Source: Umbilicaria muhlenbergii (taxonomy: Eukaryota > Ascomycota > Lecanoromycetes > Umbilicariales > Umbilicariaceae). From it: a stretch of 64,000 bases of DNA. The translations under genes and the position numbers were made by a program. The stretch is taken from the NCBI GenBank assembly GCA_000611775.1, contig KK106985.1, positions 372,001-436,000 of the forward strand. The letters are read 5' to 3'. Below the pieces are notes generated by a model. It saw only the letters and a program-made list of their open reading frames with translations. It did no database searches and had not been told where the DNA came from. Positions 1 to 13,000 of the stretch are shown here, piece by piece (within the stretch, counting starts at the first letter, position 1; the number at the start of each line of letters is the position of its first letter).

Positions 1-2712
1 TTATGAGCATGTTCCAGCTTGAAGGTGGGATGGTTAAGAAGCCCTGTCAGATCGTGAGACAGGTACTCGAAGACCATGAAGCAGTCGTTCTTTTCTACCA
101 TGACCTCCTGCAGACTGACAACATTATCGTGCTTTAGCGACTGCAAGAGCTTTATCTCGCGGACTGCGGTCACTGGAAATCCATCTCTTTCGCCCTCCAT
201 GCGGATTTTCTTCAGGGCCACGAGGTTTTTCGTATACACATGTATAGCTTTGAAGACCTTTCCATATGTTCCTGAACCCACGACTGATTCGTTGCCTGGT
301 TTGCGGTAGTAGACTGAATCAGATGCGGCAAATTCGGGGGTCAGAGTAGGCCTCGGTTTCGGACGCTTCATTATTCTAATCTCTTTCTTTGGTTCAGTTG
401 ATCGCTCTCGTTCCCGTTCCCGATCGCGCTCGCGCTCTCGCTCACGCCCTGAGCGACGGTGTTCAAGGCGACGGTCATCACGATGGTCATGATCGTTACG
501 CCAATCGTCTCGAGAGCGGTGTTCGTCACGATAGTCACGATCCCGACGATCATCCCGACGGTCATCCCGACGGTCATCCCGACGGTCATCACGTCGATCA
601 GCTCGAATTTCGCTGTGAAGCTCCGTCCGTGATCTAGAAGATACCGGCTCTCTTGACCTTGAGCGCCGTGCTGCCTTGGCTTTCGAGCTATCAGACCCAG
701 TATCTTTACGTGCAGCAGGCTCGGTCATCTTCTGCACAAGGTCTGGCACAACTTTTGCTGCGGATGGAGGTGCGGCCTTCGCCTTGAAAGCAAAACTAAA
801 CTTGGGTCCTTCCTTTGCTTGTGGACCTGTTGGAGGTTGTCGAGAAGGAGGAGGCATTTTCTTGCCATCTCCAGAACCATTATTTTGCGTACTAGTCTCG
901 TTTCCACTCTGATCTTCGACTTGGAGGTCCTTCGACGGTCGGAAAGGATTATCGTCATCCTCGGGTTGAGGTGTTGGTTGTTCAAAAGGCTGCTGCTGCT
1001 GCATCTGTGGGGGGCTCGCGGATTGTCCAGGTTGATGTAATGCGCCCTGTGACTGATCGGTCTGGCCGCGTCCTCGACTCCCGCCGCTAGCTGTCCATTG
1101 GAGGTTTTGGAAATGCCCACCTCTTCCCCTGGGAGCATTTATACCGTAATTTGCAGGCCCAGACCCCGAGAAGCGGCGGTCCTGTACTTGACCATAATGA
1201 TTGCCCCGAAACCCTCCGTGTCCACCACGAAAAGGTTGGGTTTGAAAACCAGGCTGCATTTGGTGTTGAGGGCTGGCGTAAGGACCGTGGCCATTATTAC
1301 CGTAGTACTGACCCTGTGGCCCATTCGGGCCAGGATAGCTATTTTGTCGGAAGGGAGGGGAGTATGCATTCATATTTTGCCTAGACGAATCAGTTTCTGT
1401 ACCCTTGGAATCAAATGAATCTTGCTCACCCATTCTGGCCATGAAATTGCTGCTGTTGCCCACCCCAACCTCCACGACCATGGCTGTAAGGCGATCCTGA
1501 TTGCGGAGAACCTTGGTGCGATGAAGTAGGTGTCATATATTGCGGAGATGTAGAGTATGATTGCCTAGTATCCACGTGCGGACGCTGTTGTCTTGACGTC
1601 TGTATGTCGCTTGCCTTCATCCCATGCATCGGGAAAGCCTCTCTCATATGTATGTCTCCATGACCCTGATTATCGGCATCGAAACTCGGTATCGGTCGAG
1701 GTGGTGATGGTGGACGAGAATCATCGTCGAGAATTGATTGAATCGGTCTTGTCTTCGACTGCATTCTGCTACCCTCTTTGCGATGAGTGGAAGATCTTGA
1801 AGACTTTCTCTGACGCGAGCGCGGTCGCGGGGAATAGGGAGAATGTCTTCTATGCCGCTCGGTTCCTCGATGGTCCGCAGGAGATGTACGTCGTGAACGG
1901 GGTGCTCGGTCGTGGCGTAACGAAGACGAGTGTGTCTCTCTCGTCGGAGAGCGCTGGGCTTTATCCGAACGACGTGGGGGTGTGACGTGTCGGCTCCTTG
2001 AGTGCCGGTCTGCAGAGCGAGAACGCCTGCGTGCAGGGGAAAAGTAGCGGTCGTCTCTCGTCACTGGTGATCTTGAGCGACGTCGATGCGTTGAAGGGTG
2101 ATAGGAATCTCCCACTAAACGATCGATAGATGAGGGTCTAGCGTCGTAGTTGGACGAATAACGATCCCCACGTGATGAGTGTCGTGGAGAATCAGCCCTA
2201 TCACGACGCCGACTGCTAGGAGCAGCCGCCCTCTCAGCACGATCAGGATAGGCGGGGCTGCGACTCTTTCGTCTCCCTTGTCTATGATTGCGGGGTTCTC
2301 GATCAGGTGTGACGCTACGTGTCCTGCGTCGTTTGACAGGAGATGGCGAATCGTCGCGGTGTCTGTGTCGCTCAGGAAATCTGGCTCTACTCGACTCTCT
2401 GGCACGTTTGGAAGACCCCTCACCCTTCGTAATCCTCTGCGGCGAGCGGGACTTCTTCCGTACAGGATCCCTTCGATACTGAGACCCTTCCTCCCGCTCC
2501 CTGGGATTGGACGATGCGCGGGGGGTTGGGCGAGCAGTGGCTCTACCTTTGATTTTCACCTCACGGTCAGAGCCTTCCGCACGCCGGGGGGGTGCTGGCG
2601 AACGCGGACGGCGATCGGGTCTCTCCCTGGTTTTGCGGTCACTGTGGCCTCTGTGATCGTCTTCAGCTCTCCACTGATCTCTCATCAACGGGCTCCGTCG
2701 AGACGCAGCCAT
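1..2712 (-). CDS. ctk1: CTK1/CDK12-like RNA polymerase II CTD kinase, 3' part off the window
   Basis: Partial cyclin-dependent kinase. Exon 1 is 2712-1430 and exon 2 runs from 1380 past base 1; the 49-bp intron 1381-1429 has GTGAGC...CTAG ends and splits a Gly codon. The first ~750 residues are very rich in Arg/Ser, then Gln/Gly/Pro, then a charged RD/RE tract. The kinase domain starts near 330 with a glycine loop (GSGTYGKVF), the ATP lysine (VALKKI), a PITAIRE-type helix reading PVTAVREIKLL and the hinge VFEYLSHDL; the catalytic loop lies off the window. In the family this kinase, with its cyclin, is CTDK-I and phosphorylates Ser2 of the polymerase II tail in elongation. The N-terminal RS region plus PVTAVRE helix favours CTK1 over BUR1. 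The start is the first ATG of the long frame; an in-frame stop lies upstream. Confidence 0.9.
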
Positions 2713-2729
2713 GTAATCGCCGCAGTCAT
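2685..2729 (-). promoter_or_regulatory. uORF overlapping the ctk1 start codon
   Basis: If the leader intron 2730-2853 is spliced, the next exon begins exactly with ATG at 2729. That frame gives 14 codons and ends at TGA 2687-2685, after the ctk1 ATG (2712) in another frame. Overlapping uORFs usually lower translation of the main frame; that effect here is inference. Confidence 0.4.
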
Positions 2730-2853
2730 CTGGCGTGGTTAGTATGCTGTGCAGACAGATTAGGTGTAGCCGCCTATTTCGCTAGACGAAGCCGATGTTA
2801 GCAAGGGTGGGAGTGGGATCGATAAGACGAAAGAAAAGCGATCGCGAACTTAC
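2730..2853 (-). other. Probable 5' UTR intron of ctk1
   Basis: Donor GTAAGT begins at 2853. A perfect TACTAAC branch sequence lies about 10 bases before the acceptor GCCAG, which ends at 2730, giving a 124-bp intron. Reading upstream in the ctk1 frame meets TAA without an ATG, so the intron should be in the leader rather than in coding sequence. Confidence 0.55.
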
Positions 2854-4906
2854 CTGCTACAATCACCCCGCCGGTCCTCTTCGTAATGGCCACTTATCCG
2901 CAATTACCTGTGCAGCCGTTTCGATTCGAGAATTGCTGTTGCCAGACCGTGTACGGGCAATCCGCGGTTTTGCTTACGAAGTTTTGGCGGGTGCTGGTCG
3001 CGCCAATTGCTGAAGCGGGCTTGGGAGCAGAGAGCCGCGGATCGGCAATCCATCCTCCTTCGCGGCGGCCTTGCTATCATGCTCCTCTCAGCCTCGTGCT
3101 GAGGCACATCGTCTCACAAGCATGTCTATCTACGGAGTACAGAGCACAAGAAAAACATCGTCATAGCACCCCGTAATGCAGAGCATAAACGGCCCTGACT
3201 CTGATCCCAGCTAACCCATCGGCTGCGTCTCCCGTGATCTGTGGCTGGCTCACCCGATGTAATCGAGACCCAAGGGTTCTGGCAACGCCCATCCATTCAG
3301 GACAGAGAGGCCAGCGCTGATGATCGGATTGCGTATTCGCTCCGTCGCAGCGCTTTGGTGGCTGTTGGATATATGGACCAGGTTCGTTGTTGCGATCATA
3401 TAACGACCTCTATCATTCAATGTCGTGGACCTCCTGTTCCGTATTCTTGACAGGTCGATCTTTCGTAGACGTGAAACGTATGTAACACATGTCTAGGCCT
3501 GCTTGACGAGAAAGTGGGAGTCGGTGATGTTCGTCCGTAGTGGGTGGCGTCCTTCCACTCCGTTCATACCGTTGGCGTTCCGACATCGTTGAGGTCTGTA
3601 GGTTTTGCACAAGACACACGTTCAAAATGACTATAGACTGCTGCGTTGATCCAGCGTGGAAGCTGCTCGCATGGCAACCCAGCAGTCTCATCCCAGTTGA
3701 TGCCAACAGTAAGCATGTGCGCGTACAGCTGTTTGGCGATAAATATCCAGCACCGCGGCTGAATCTTCAACATCCCACATGCCCCCGTGCAATACTGGTT
3801 GGTACCGTCACTGTACCCATGTCTTCTTCTACCTCAATCGTAGCTTTCTTGGATGGATTGGATGGAGATCCCAACTGTCAGCAAGAGCGTAGTTCCGGTC
3901 ACTCAGCGGCCTCAAGTCCGCCAACATTGTGATCTCCGCTACCAAAAAAGTATCTAGCATGCGTGTACCTCCGGTGTAATGCGACGGCTTGGGCCTCAGT
4001 TTGACTCGATGGATACCTTGAACCGAAGGGAATGAATGAGTAAAGAAGTGAGCGCGGTGAGCAACGCGAGGTGAGGTCTCGCTTACACAGGGCGGCAAAT
4101 TCCGAGAAAGGCAGGCAGAAGTTGAGAACATCGTGACGTTGAACTCTTGTCTTTTAGAGAACTGTACCGAACCATCCCAATTTCTACGAAATCCAGTGCA
4201 GCGTCACTGCCCTAATAGTACCAGCACAACGTGTTTCATGCACTTCTGTGGTCCGAGGATTTGTTTTCTACTGATGTATCTAATCAACACCAAACGGTCT
4301 TCTATCCTAGAGCTTGAAACATTCAGAAGGTGGGCCATGGCCATATCTTTGATCTCACGCCCTGGATCGAATCTCTCAGCTTTCCAACAAAACACTAAAA
4401 ACAGATGGGATTCTGTCTAAAAGACAGCCAACAGCGCGTAGACTGAAAAGAATCTAATTGCCAGTGTCCACAAATCGTGCTAAGGCGCGCCTTGTCCTAT
4501 CAGCCTGCTCTTTCATAGTGATCGACTGACTTGGTTCAATCGTTTACGAGAAGGCATAAGGCTTTACTTGAGGGCCCTCCTGTCACCCTTGATAGTTAGT
4601 TCGTATGTCTGGTCATGTTGCTCAATTGGAACCTTGTGATTATGTCCTATTTTTCTCTTCCAATAGCGCATACGCTATTGGCTGTAATATAAATGGCACC
4701 ACAAATAGTCATTGATGTCAGATCACTAGAGGACATGAGCTCGTTACTCTTCGTGCCCATGGTGAAGAGATGACTTAATGAGCGATTCTGAATTCTGATG
4801 CCACTGCTAATCTGAATGCACATGTCCCAATCCCACCATCCTTCGATAGTGAGCCACTTTTGACTAGAACACTTCCAACCCTTTGACCCTTAAAATATTT
4901 GTGGCT
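2854..4906. other. Intergenic, no supported gene
   Basis: About 2 kb holding the ctk1 promoter side and the 3' side of the F-box gene. Short open frames occur on both strands. The longest ATG-started ones are about 95-100 codons (for example minus 4131-3829 and plus 4133-4420); none resembles a family I know. No tRNA boxes or repeats were seen. Confidence 0.6.
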
Positions 4907-6274
4907 TCAACCCAAGTTGAACGCAGTGTAATCCATCTCTTCCTGCTCTTCATCGTTCCCCATCTTCTCGGATCCATCTTCCAAACTCTCGCTCGTCTCC
5001 GAAGTACTCGCTCCCTCCTCTGCATCGCTTCCCGTAACCCAAATATCCTCGAAAGTCTCCTTGTCAATGTACCCCCAGAGCATCATATCCATGTACCTCT
5101 TATGCAAGTCCATCTTCCTCATTACCGCCTCACGCATGACCAATTCATCCGGCCTCAACAACCTGTCCCTTCCGGTACCCCAACCTTCAAGCTGGCCTGT
5201 TCCCACTTCATTCGCCGGCACGCCGCAGATGCTCATACCTCTATATCGTGGCGCTGGGCGATACTTCCATCTAACAAACATCTGCAGCATCTCATACTGC
5301 GTCAACATATGCTCCCGCTTCAGCACTTTCCACAGTGTCGACAAGCTTCTCTGCGCAAAAAGCATCTTTCTTAGTCTCGTCTCGCCGTTGCCATCCACGG
5401 GATCTGTTAAGTGCATGTCCAGCTTGATGAAGAACGAGGTAGCGATATAAAGATCCCTATCCTCCCAGAAGGTCTTGTTGTGGATAAGCCCGACGCGTCT
5501 GATGTTGTCAGCGATGTCCATGGTAAACCAGATTTTCTTGATCACCAAGCTGGCGCGCTTGGGGAGACGGTGCCCTTGGTCGGCTAGGCAAGCGATGATT
5601 TCGTCGACAACCTTTTCGCGGAAAAGAATCATGCGGAGCCAGCGGAAGCTGGGAACGTGCCTAGCTTGGCCTGCAATCTCGAGGTTTGGGCGAGCTGCTG
5701 GGTCGTACATGCACAGATTCTTGTAGCATTTGAAGAGGAAAGTACGTGATGACTCCGCTGCTTTGCCCAGAGATTGAGCTAGTATCATCGTCGTGAAGCG
5801 ACCGTTGACGAGGATGTGGAATTCTTTGGAGATGGCATAGAGCGATACAAGGTCTTCAACATCGAGATGCTTGGCGACTTCGAAGGTGAGCTCGGGATGG
5901 CTAAGCAGAGCTTGGAAGACGCTGAACCTATTGACATTCGTCTCGTGGCTCGGTGGACCGGCATCGAACCAGTGGAGTGGACGGTCGCTTGCTACCGGAG
6001 GGTCACTCACTGGTGGAGTCGGAGCATTTTGAATGCGTATAGGTGATCTGCTGGCGCGGCGGTGGTAGAGTGCACCCCTATTGCGTGAAAGTGTAAAGGG
6101 AGGAGGATACCCATATGATACCATCTTGCTGTTACTAGAATTAGGAGTCGAAGGACCTGCTTGTTGCAACCGCGGACTTTTAGGCCCGGACCCTCTGACA
6201 GTAACATTCTGTGCATGTTCTGTTCGTGGAGAGAGATCCTCGTGGTTGAGAATTGCCTTTAAAGGGCACGCCAT
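4907..6274 (-). CDS. F-box-like protein of unknown role
   Basis: Single-exon protein of 455 residues. The first ~110 residues are low-complexity (Pro/Ser/Arg). Near residues 115-160 a stretch with FQALLSHPELTFEVAKHLD then DLVSLYAISKEFH looks like an F-box: hydrophobic start, a leucine-rich first helix and an aromatic end. The following ~240 residues form a conserved-looking alpha-helical region rich in Trp, Tyr and Met. The last ~35 residues are acidic. F-box proteins normally link Skp1-cullin ligases to substrates, but no substrate-binding repeat such as WD40, LRR or Kelch is visible, so target and role are unknown. Neighbours give no hint. The start is the first ATG of the frame. Confidence 0.8.
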   Translation of the reverse strand: MACPLKAILNHEDLSPRTEHAQNVTVRGSGPKSPRLQQAGPSTPNSSNSKMVSYGYPPPFTLSRNRGALYHRRASRSPIRIQNAPTPPVSDPPVASDRPLHWFDAGPPSHETNVNRFSVFQALLSHPELTFEVAKHLDVEDLVSLYAISKEFHILVNGRFTTMILAQSLGKAAESSRTFLFKCYKNLCMYDPAARPNLEIAGQARHVPSFRWLRMILFREKVVDEIIACLADQGHRLPKRASLVIKKIWFTMDIADNIRRVGLIHNKTFWEDRDLYIATSFFIKLDMHLTDPVDGNGETRLRKMLFAQRSLSTLWKVLKREHMLTQYEMLQMFVRWKYRPAPRYRGMSICGVPANEVGTGQLEGWGTGRDRLLRPDELVMREAVMRKMDLHKRYMDMMLWGYIDKETFEDIWVTGSDAEEGASTSETSESLEDGSEKMGNDEEQEEMDYTAFNLG

Positions 6275-7064
6275 CTTTCAGTGCGTATCAAAGCGTCATG
6301 TATCTTTAGAAACGATGCTGGGGGACTTGATATGAAAATGACAATGGTAGAGATCTATTTGTAGAGTCGATTCGAAGTATTGAGATCAGAGGGCGGCAGA
6401 TTCTCTGTACTTATATGGTGGGTTGGGTGGCTGGGGTTCATTGACCTTCAGGAACAATAGGACCTTGCGCGGAAAGACAGTGAATGAAATCCCAACCACT
6501 GATAGCGAGTAATTCGAAGAGATCAATAAGTTTTTTGAAGCACAAACTACTTATCGGCTCGTGCAAAAAGTGAGGTCGGATGCTGTGCATTTGAGGTTAT
6601 CAAGGCTGTATCAACACCAGGGAACGCTTACAACTCGTCATCAGCATGTGGCGTGGAGGACCAACATATCGCGCAATCAATTCCAGATTGAACCACTCGA
6701 GAGTGCGCTGACTTGACATTGGGATCTGTAGAGCAGATTCATTGCACATGTACCACTGGAGCGCATGAAGCTTCAGGAGGCGTCATTCAGCGGCTTGCAC
6801 ACCAGCATAAAACGGTAAGCAGGTAGTATCACGACTCGATGGCTTTGGCGACGATATGTACCAAACGACCGGCGGGCACGTAGCCTTTATGCCTGTTGAG
6901 AGGCAGTTCGAACCAGAGATGCTGGATATCTTTCGAGGTCGGTCGAACCAGCACTTGGCTCCGACACAGTGGATGAGCACCTTCAACGCCCCAGTAGAAG
7001 CGAATAACCAAGAGGAGCCATACCTCTAACGTACCCAAAACCTATGCATAAGCCATAGATATCT
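6275..7064. other. Intergenic, one small relic-like frame
   Basis: Upstream of the F-box gene and downstream of GTP cyclohydrolase. A 70-codon minus frame (about 7038-6829) lacks an ATG at its 5' end but reads like real protein (for example SKDIQHLWFELPLNRHKGY). It may be a remnant or chance; nothing else was seen. Confidence 0.4.
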
Positions 7065-8138
7065 TTAGCGCCTATTCAACAAGCTCAGGAACTCCTCCCT
7101 CGTCTTAGCACTTGACCGCATACAACCCAACATACAGCTGGTCGTTGTCATTGCTCCGGTCTTCTGTACACCCCTCATTACCATACATAGGTGACTCGAC
7201 TCCATGACAACAGCTACACCCCTAGGATTAAGCACTTCGGATATAGCAAGAGCGACCTGCTTCGTTAAACGCTCCTGGACCTGTAGTCGTCGAGAGAACA
7301 TCTCCGCCAAGCGTGCCAGTTTCGAAAGCCCTAGGACACGGCGATTGGGTATGTAGCCAATGTGCATCTATAAGAAAAAAAAGAATGAGTTTCAGGGTCT
7401 ATGACAGAAGTCGTGCAGGTGATTCACCTTTCCCATAAATGGCACCATGTGGTGTTCGCACAACGAGAAGACTTCAATGTCCTTCACGATTACCAGCTCG
7501 TCATGATCTTCATGGAAGACGGCACCATTGACAAGGTCTCGCACGTTCTCTTCATAGCCTTTGGTGAAGAATAACATGGCTTTTGCGTATCTTTCAGGCG
7601 TACCACGTAGCCCTTCACGCTCCGGATCTTCACCAATGCATTCCAGTATAGTTTTGACCGCGCCCTCGAGCTTCTGCAATCGCTCCTCTGCCTCCTTTGG
7701 TGTTGCCTCCCGACGTTCCCTCGTGCCAACACCTGTGATGAAGCCTTCAGTATGTGCGTCCAAACCAGCCAAGCTAAGCCCTCACTCACTAGGCCAACTG
7801 AGCCCATCAAAGTCTATTGGTGGATTTAAGGTGTACGGGCTTGCAGGCCTGCTCGGGGTTGGTGTGACTGCGCCGTCTCTAGGATCTCTCGCCGCTTCGC
7901 TCAGAGGTGAATGGAGTGCTGGGCGTGTCGAACTTGACCGCGCAGTCCTCTGGGTGTACGAGTAATCTCCGTCGAGGTGATATTCAAGCGGTTGTCGCCC
8001 TTCATTCGGGGATGCGATTGAAGCTACGAGCTTCTCCTTTTCCTTAGCGCTCACCGAGTTCTGCGGCGACGAACTACCATTGGTGAGGTAGGGCGGTATG
8101 GCTGATTTCGGCTTGGGGCCCAGAGGTGGGGGGTCCAT
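7065..8138 (-). CDS. FOL2: GTP cyclohydrolase I
   Basis: Three exons, 8138-7790, 7732-7428 and 7367-7065, give 318 residues. The introns are 57 and 60 bp, both with GTGA donors. The enzyme opens the ring of GTP to 7,8-dihydroneopterin triphosphate, the first step to folate and tetrahydropterins, in the cytosol. The first ~115 residues are a Ser/Pro-rich fungal extension. The T-fold core follows, with [17 protein letters not shown] near the end and zinc/active-site motifs [11 protein letters not shown] and SSHLC (zinc Cys and His residues present). It ends soon after SCMLGCMRS, as is usual for the family. The join at ..[11 protein letters not shown] restores the most conserved core, so the model is firm. 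The gene lies 1.2 kb from Hat2 with decayed sequence between. Confidence 0.95.
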
Positions 8139-8327
8139 CTCAGTGTCCTCGGAAATAGCTCAAGTAAACACACAAGCAAGATGCGTATGGAGCTGACAGA
8201 TAGAAATCACTGTATCTTTTTTCCCCGGAACATTGAGGGGTACAGCCTGCCCTTACAGATCCACGAATTGACCGCCAGGGCCGGAAGGATGAGTAACTTG
8301 CTCACCAATTGAAACACGCTTTTCCTC

Positions 8328-9320
8328 CTAGAAGTCGACGTTAATCTTGATCAGAGCTTTGCGACGCCTGAAAACGCCATTGAAATCCATCATAGGGTGT
8401 GCGTAGCGATAATCCTTTGGAGAGGCATGATCCTCCAGCTTGATGCTGAGTTTGATCACAGGCACTGGTCCGTGAAGCCAAATTTGTCTTTTTCCCAAGA
8501 TGACGCTACTACAAAGGTAATGCAGCTTACGTCTGAAAAAGTCGGCCGCATCCCTTCTAACCGTCGATAACCTAGAATTTGTCCCTCTGGCTGCATTTTT
8601 TCTCAAAGGTCAGTGAGGTTCTTGGTTGGTGCTCCATCCTTGCATTGAAGGTTAAGGATCTGGGCCTCGTGCATGTCCACCACACGGTTCACCTACTATT
8701 ACCCTATCAATCTTCCCCCTCCTGCCCTCCAATTCGATCAAGAGGGACACCCTTCTTTTGCGCGTTGATGACCAAGTATCCATCCCTAAGTGTGACCATG
8801 ACTGTAGCCCATTTGTTGCAAGACAGGAAAATCACTTTATCATGAATGAAGAGAAAGGCAAGATTTGCTGCAGGCTTTGTTCTACTCTCTCAACAGATTG
8901 TGGTCTAGAAGCTTAAGGTATACACATCCGTTTCATGCATAAATATAGGCCCTGCTGCATCTCAGCAAATGTGGCGTGTCCTTAAGACGGAATGGCAGCC
9001 GATCCTAGAGAGCCAAGGCTTTATAGAACTGGAGGAGTTTCGTCGTTTTGATAGGCCTAAACCCTGCCTTCCTTGCCTAAACACCTCGTTCAAGTAGGTT
9101 TTGGCAACTTGGACAGGTTGCAAGCCTTCGAGCAACTCGAGATGGAGTTGTAGCACTGGATAAGAAATCCAGGAGGAGCAGTCACTGATCGAATTTACAA
9201 CTTCGAAACGGTTGCAAAGCAATGACAAGATTATCCACCAATGTGAGTGGTCAAGTTGACCCGGATTTGAGACACTATGAGAACATCAGTATGGCCATAT
9301 CAACAACATTAATGCCTGCA
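8328..9320 (-). pseudogene. Relic of an unrecognised gene
   Basis: The minus strand carries several stretches that read like normal protein but do not join into one frame: an open run of ~107 codons (about 9290-8962), one of ~60 codons starting near 8875, one of ~55 codons carrying HEAQILNLQCKDGAP and EGQILGYRRLEGMRP around an in-frame stop, and a final block ending NGVFRRRKALIKINVDF before the stop at 8328. A GTAAGC donor and CCAG acceptor between the last two blocks fit an old intron, but the phases do not match. I do not recognise the family. It could also be a live gene with introns I failed to place. Confidence 0.35.
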
Positions 9321-9380
9321 AGATCCTTGACGCCAGGACCTTAACCCTGGGTTGCTTTCCAATACATTGTCTATGTTGAT

Positions 9381-10902
<1,522 letters not shown>

Positions 10903-11572
10903 GCTGCGCTATGGGGTTGCGCCCAGAATTTACCCCAGCCGACTCAGTAGCTATAAGTAGCGCTAGACCCTTAAATCTCAGTATGGCGACCGAGTAGTAT
11001 GTATGAGAGCAGCTGGCTTTATAAAGATTATTCAAAGAGGTCTTGTGTTAGATGAACTGAGGAAACATGATAGAGTATTGGGAGACGTGATTCTTCGCGT
11101 AAATTGGGTTGGTCGCGTTCACTAATGGAAGCGAAACTGCTCCAGCTAAGCACGTGCTAAGCATTCTCATTCAACACCACCCCCGATACTTACTCCATAC
11201 TCGCCATATTCGGTGTTCATCTAAGGGCATGAAATTTCAATGTTCATCAATTCAGGGGAGAAGTATCGCATGATAATCATAGAATCCACTAAACGTTTGA
11301 GATGTACTCTTGGATTTTGCAATACTATTATGTTGAATAGTCAGAGTTCAAATTTACTAATAAATCTATCATAGAAAAGATTATCTGATGGCGTCTCAGC
11401 AGCAAGAACTTACTTCAACTTGTCAAAGGAGATTTCCTTTGCGAGGCGCTTTAGATAAGCCTCAATTGTATAGGCACATTGTTTATCTGTTATAAGTAGC
11501 CTAATACTCATAACAAAAGTTGGGCAGGCAAAGCACTAACTTGCAGGGTTACCGACAAATTAAGTGGCAGAT
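10903..11572. other. Intergenic, nothing recognised
   Basis: AT-richer than the flanks. It should contain the hat2 promoter and the 3' end of the small downstream gene on the same strand. No open frame of note. Confidence 0.6.
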
Positions 11573-11988
11573 CTAACGTGAGATATTTGGAGGATCATCA
11601 GCAGCAGGTTGCTGTAGAAAAGGCATCTTCTTGGCAAGTAGATCAGGGGGCTAGAAAAAAAAGCTCAATGACCTGTGATTCAACATCTGCGCAGCTTAAA
11701 ACTTGCTTCGCCCCAGCAAGATAGCCGGTGGTCTCCACGTTTGTATACTGCCACTTATTTGGATCGCGCGCCGCCTGGTTGTGGAAGGACCCATGAGCCG
11801 TCAGGGTGGCCCCCAAGTACTTCAGACGTTGGGTCAAAAGAAGTGAGACTTACAGATATCGATTTGGCTGTTGGGTTGTTTAGAGGACCTTCAGCTAGAA
11901 TCTGCATGACTGGCAGTCTCATCTGCAGCGGTTGAGGTTTTCGCAGCGTACTGAGCAAGCCCCCTTTGATCGTGTTTGAGAGACTCAT
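11573..11988 (-). CDS. Small three-exon protein, 94 residues, function unknown
   Basis: Exons 11988-11854, 11774-11703 and 11650-11573 join in phase 0 at both junctions. Introns are 79 bp (GTAAGT...CCAG) and 52 bp (GTTTTA...poly-T CTAG). The product starts MSLSNTIKGGLLSTLRKP, contains LPVMQILAEGP and WQYTNVETTGYLAG, and ends FLQQPAADDPPNISR. The basic, acid-free N-terminus would fit a mitochondrial presequence or a small inner-membrane-associated subunit, but no membrane span is clear and I do not recognise the family. Exact phase match over three short exons and sensible composition argue that it is real. Confidence 0.65.
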
Positions 11989-13000
11989 TGCAAGGCACGC
12001 GCTGCAGCTACTAATGAATACTGGTGGTGTTGAAATCAGTTCTAAAGAAAGAGCACTGAGAAATTTAAAGGACTAAGGAAGAGAGAAGACAGAACAAAAT
12101 AGCCGTTAGGCTCTTGACCTGACTGTTAGATTTAAATCAGAATCTTATGTAAAGAAATTAAGGCGATCCCCAGTAGCAGACCTATAGTGAACTGATAATA
12201 AAGCTCATTGTTCCCTGCATCTGCGCCTTGATTGTCCTGTGAATTATCTTCTTGTCATTCACATATACGGGTTCCTCCTCCTAGGAACTACCACTGAATT
12301 TAACCGTGTGCCTGGACGACACAAGTGGCATTCTTCAGCCAGGTACCCTCTCAACGTTATATCTACGAAAACGATGCAATATAAAACCTTGGCCTCTAAT
12401 TAGTCATTTGTCGAAATCTATCTTAATGGTTGAGTAGCTGGAAAACGGCAAACTATTTTGTCCACACATCTCTTGTCTATCAGATTAAGTGACAGTCTTC
12501 TTAAAAGAAGTCTTGGGGAAATTCAGTAGCAGACTCATGATGGAAACTGATATTCGTTAATTCAGTGCGCTGATGACGAAGCTCACTGTTTCCTGCATTG
12601 CGCGTTGATTCTGTCTAAGATATCTTTTTGTCGTCGTGGAGGGGTCCCCCGCTTTCAATGATGCGCTTGCGGAGCTCGGCAAAACTGCACATCGAAACTC
12701 GGCCAAAAGAAGACTAGCGCAGTATCAACCAACCACAAGGTGCCAGTATCTACCACCACTGCAGCTCTTCGAAGACTCGCAAAGTCCAGAATCAACCATA
12801 AAATTCCCAGGGTGAAGCAGCTGATGAGGAAAGGCTAATACTGCTGGTATGTTCAGCTACTCTTCTCGCTTGTTAAATCACCTTCCTCATCATAGTGTGG
12901 CAAGATCGTAAGGCAACGCTGACTTTCCATCTCGCAGATCCGCATAGCAACCTCTCCAACAGCATACAGTTCCACTCGGTAAAGACAGCACACGATAGCC
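11989..13000. other. Divergent promoter region with a degenerate direct duplication
   Basis: Lies between the small minus-strand gene and xrn1 (plus). No credible coding frame. It contains two diverged copies of a ~120-150 bp segment (see the repeat entry). Confidence 0.6.
12130..12635. repeat. Diverged direct duplication, two copies
   Basis: Copy one is about 12130-12265 and copy two about 12490-12635. Shared blocks in the same order are CAGTAGCAGAC, AACTGAT, AAGCTCA(T/C)TGTT, CCTGCAT..TGCGC.TTGATT and ATCT(T/C)(C/T)TTGTC. Copy two has an extra ~20 bases between blocks. No terminal inverted repeats or target-site duplication were seen. Confidence 0.5.

Noticed and set aside
2115-2742. Long frames on both strands across the RS region of ctk1
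   Set aside because: Shadows of a low-complexity Arg/Ser coding region; the minus 428-codon frame continues in phase into the kinase domain.
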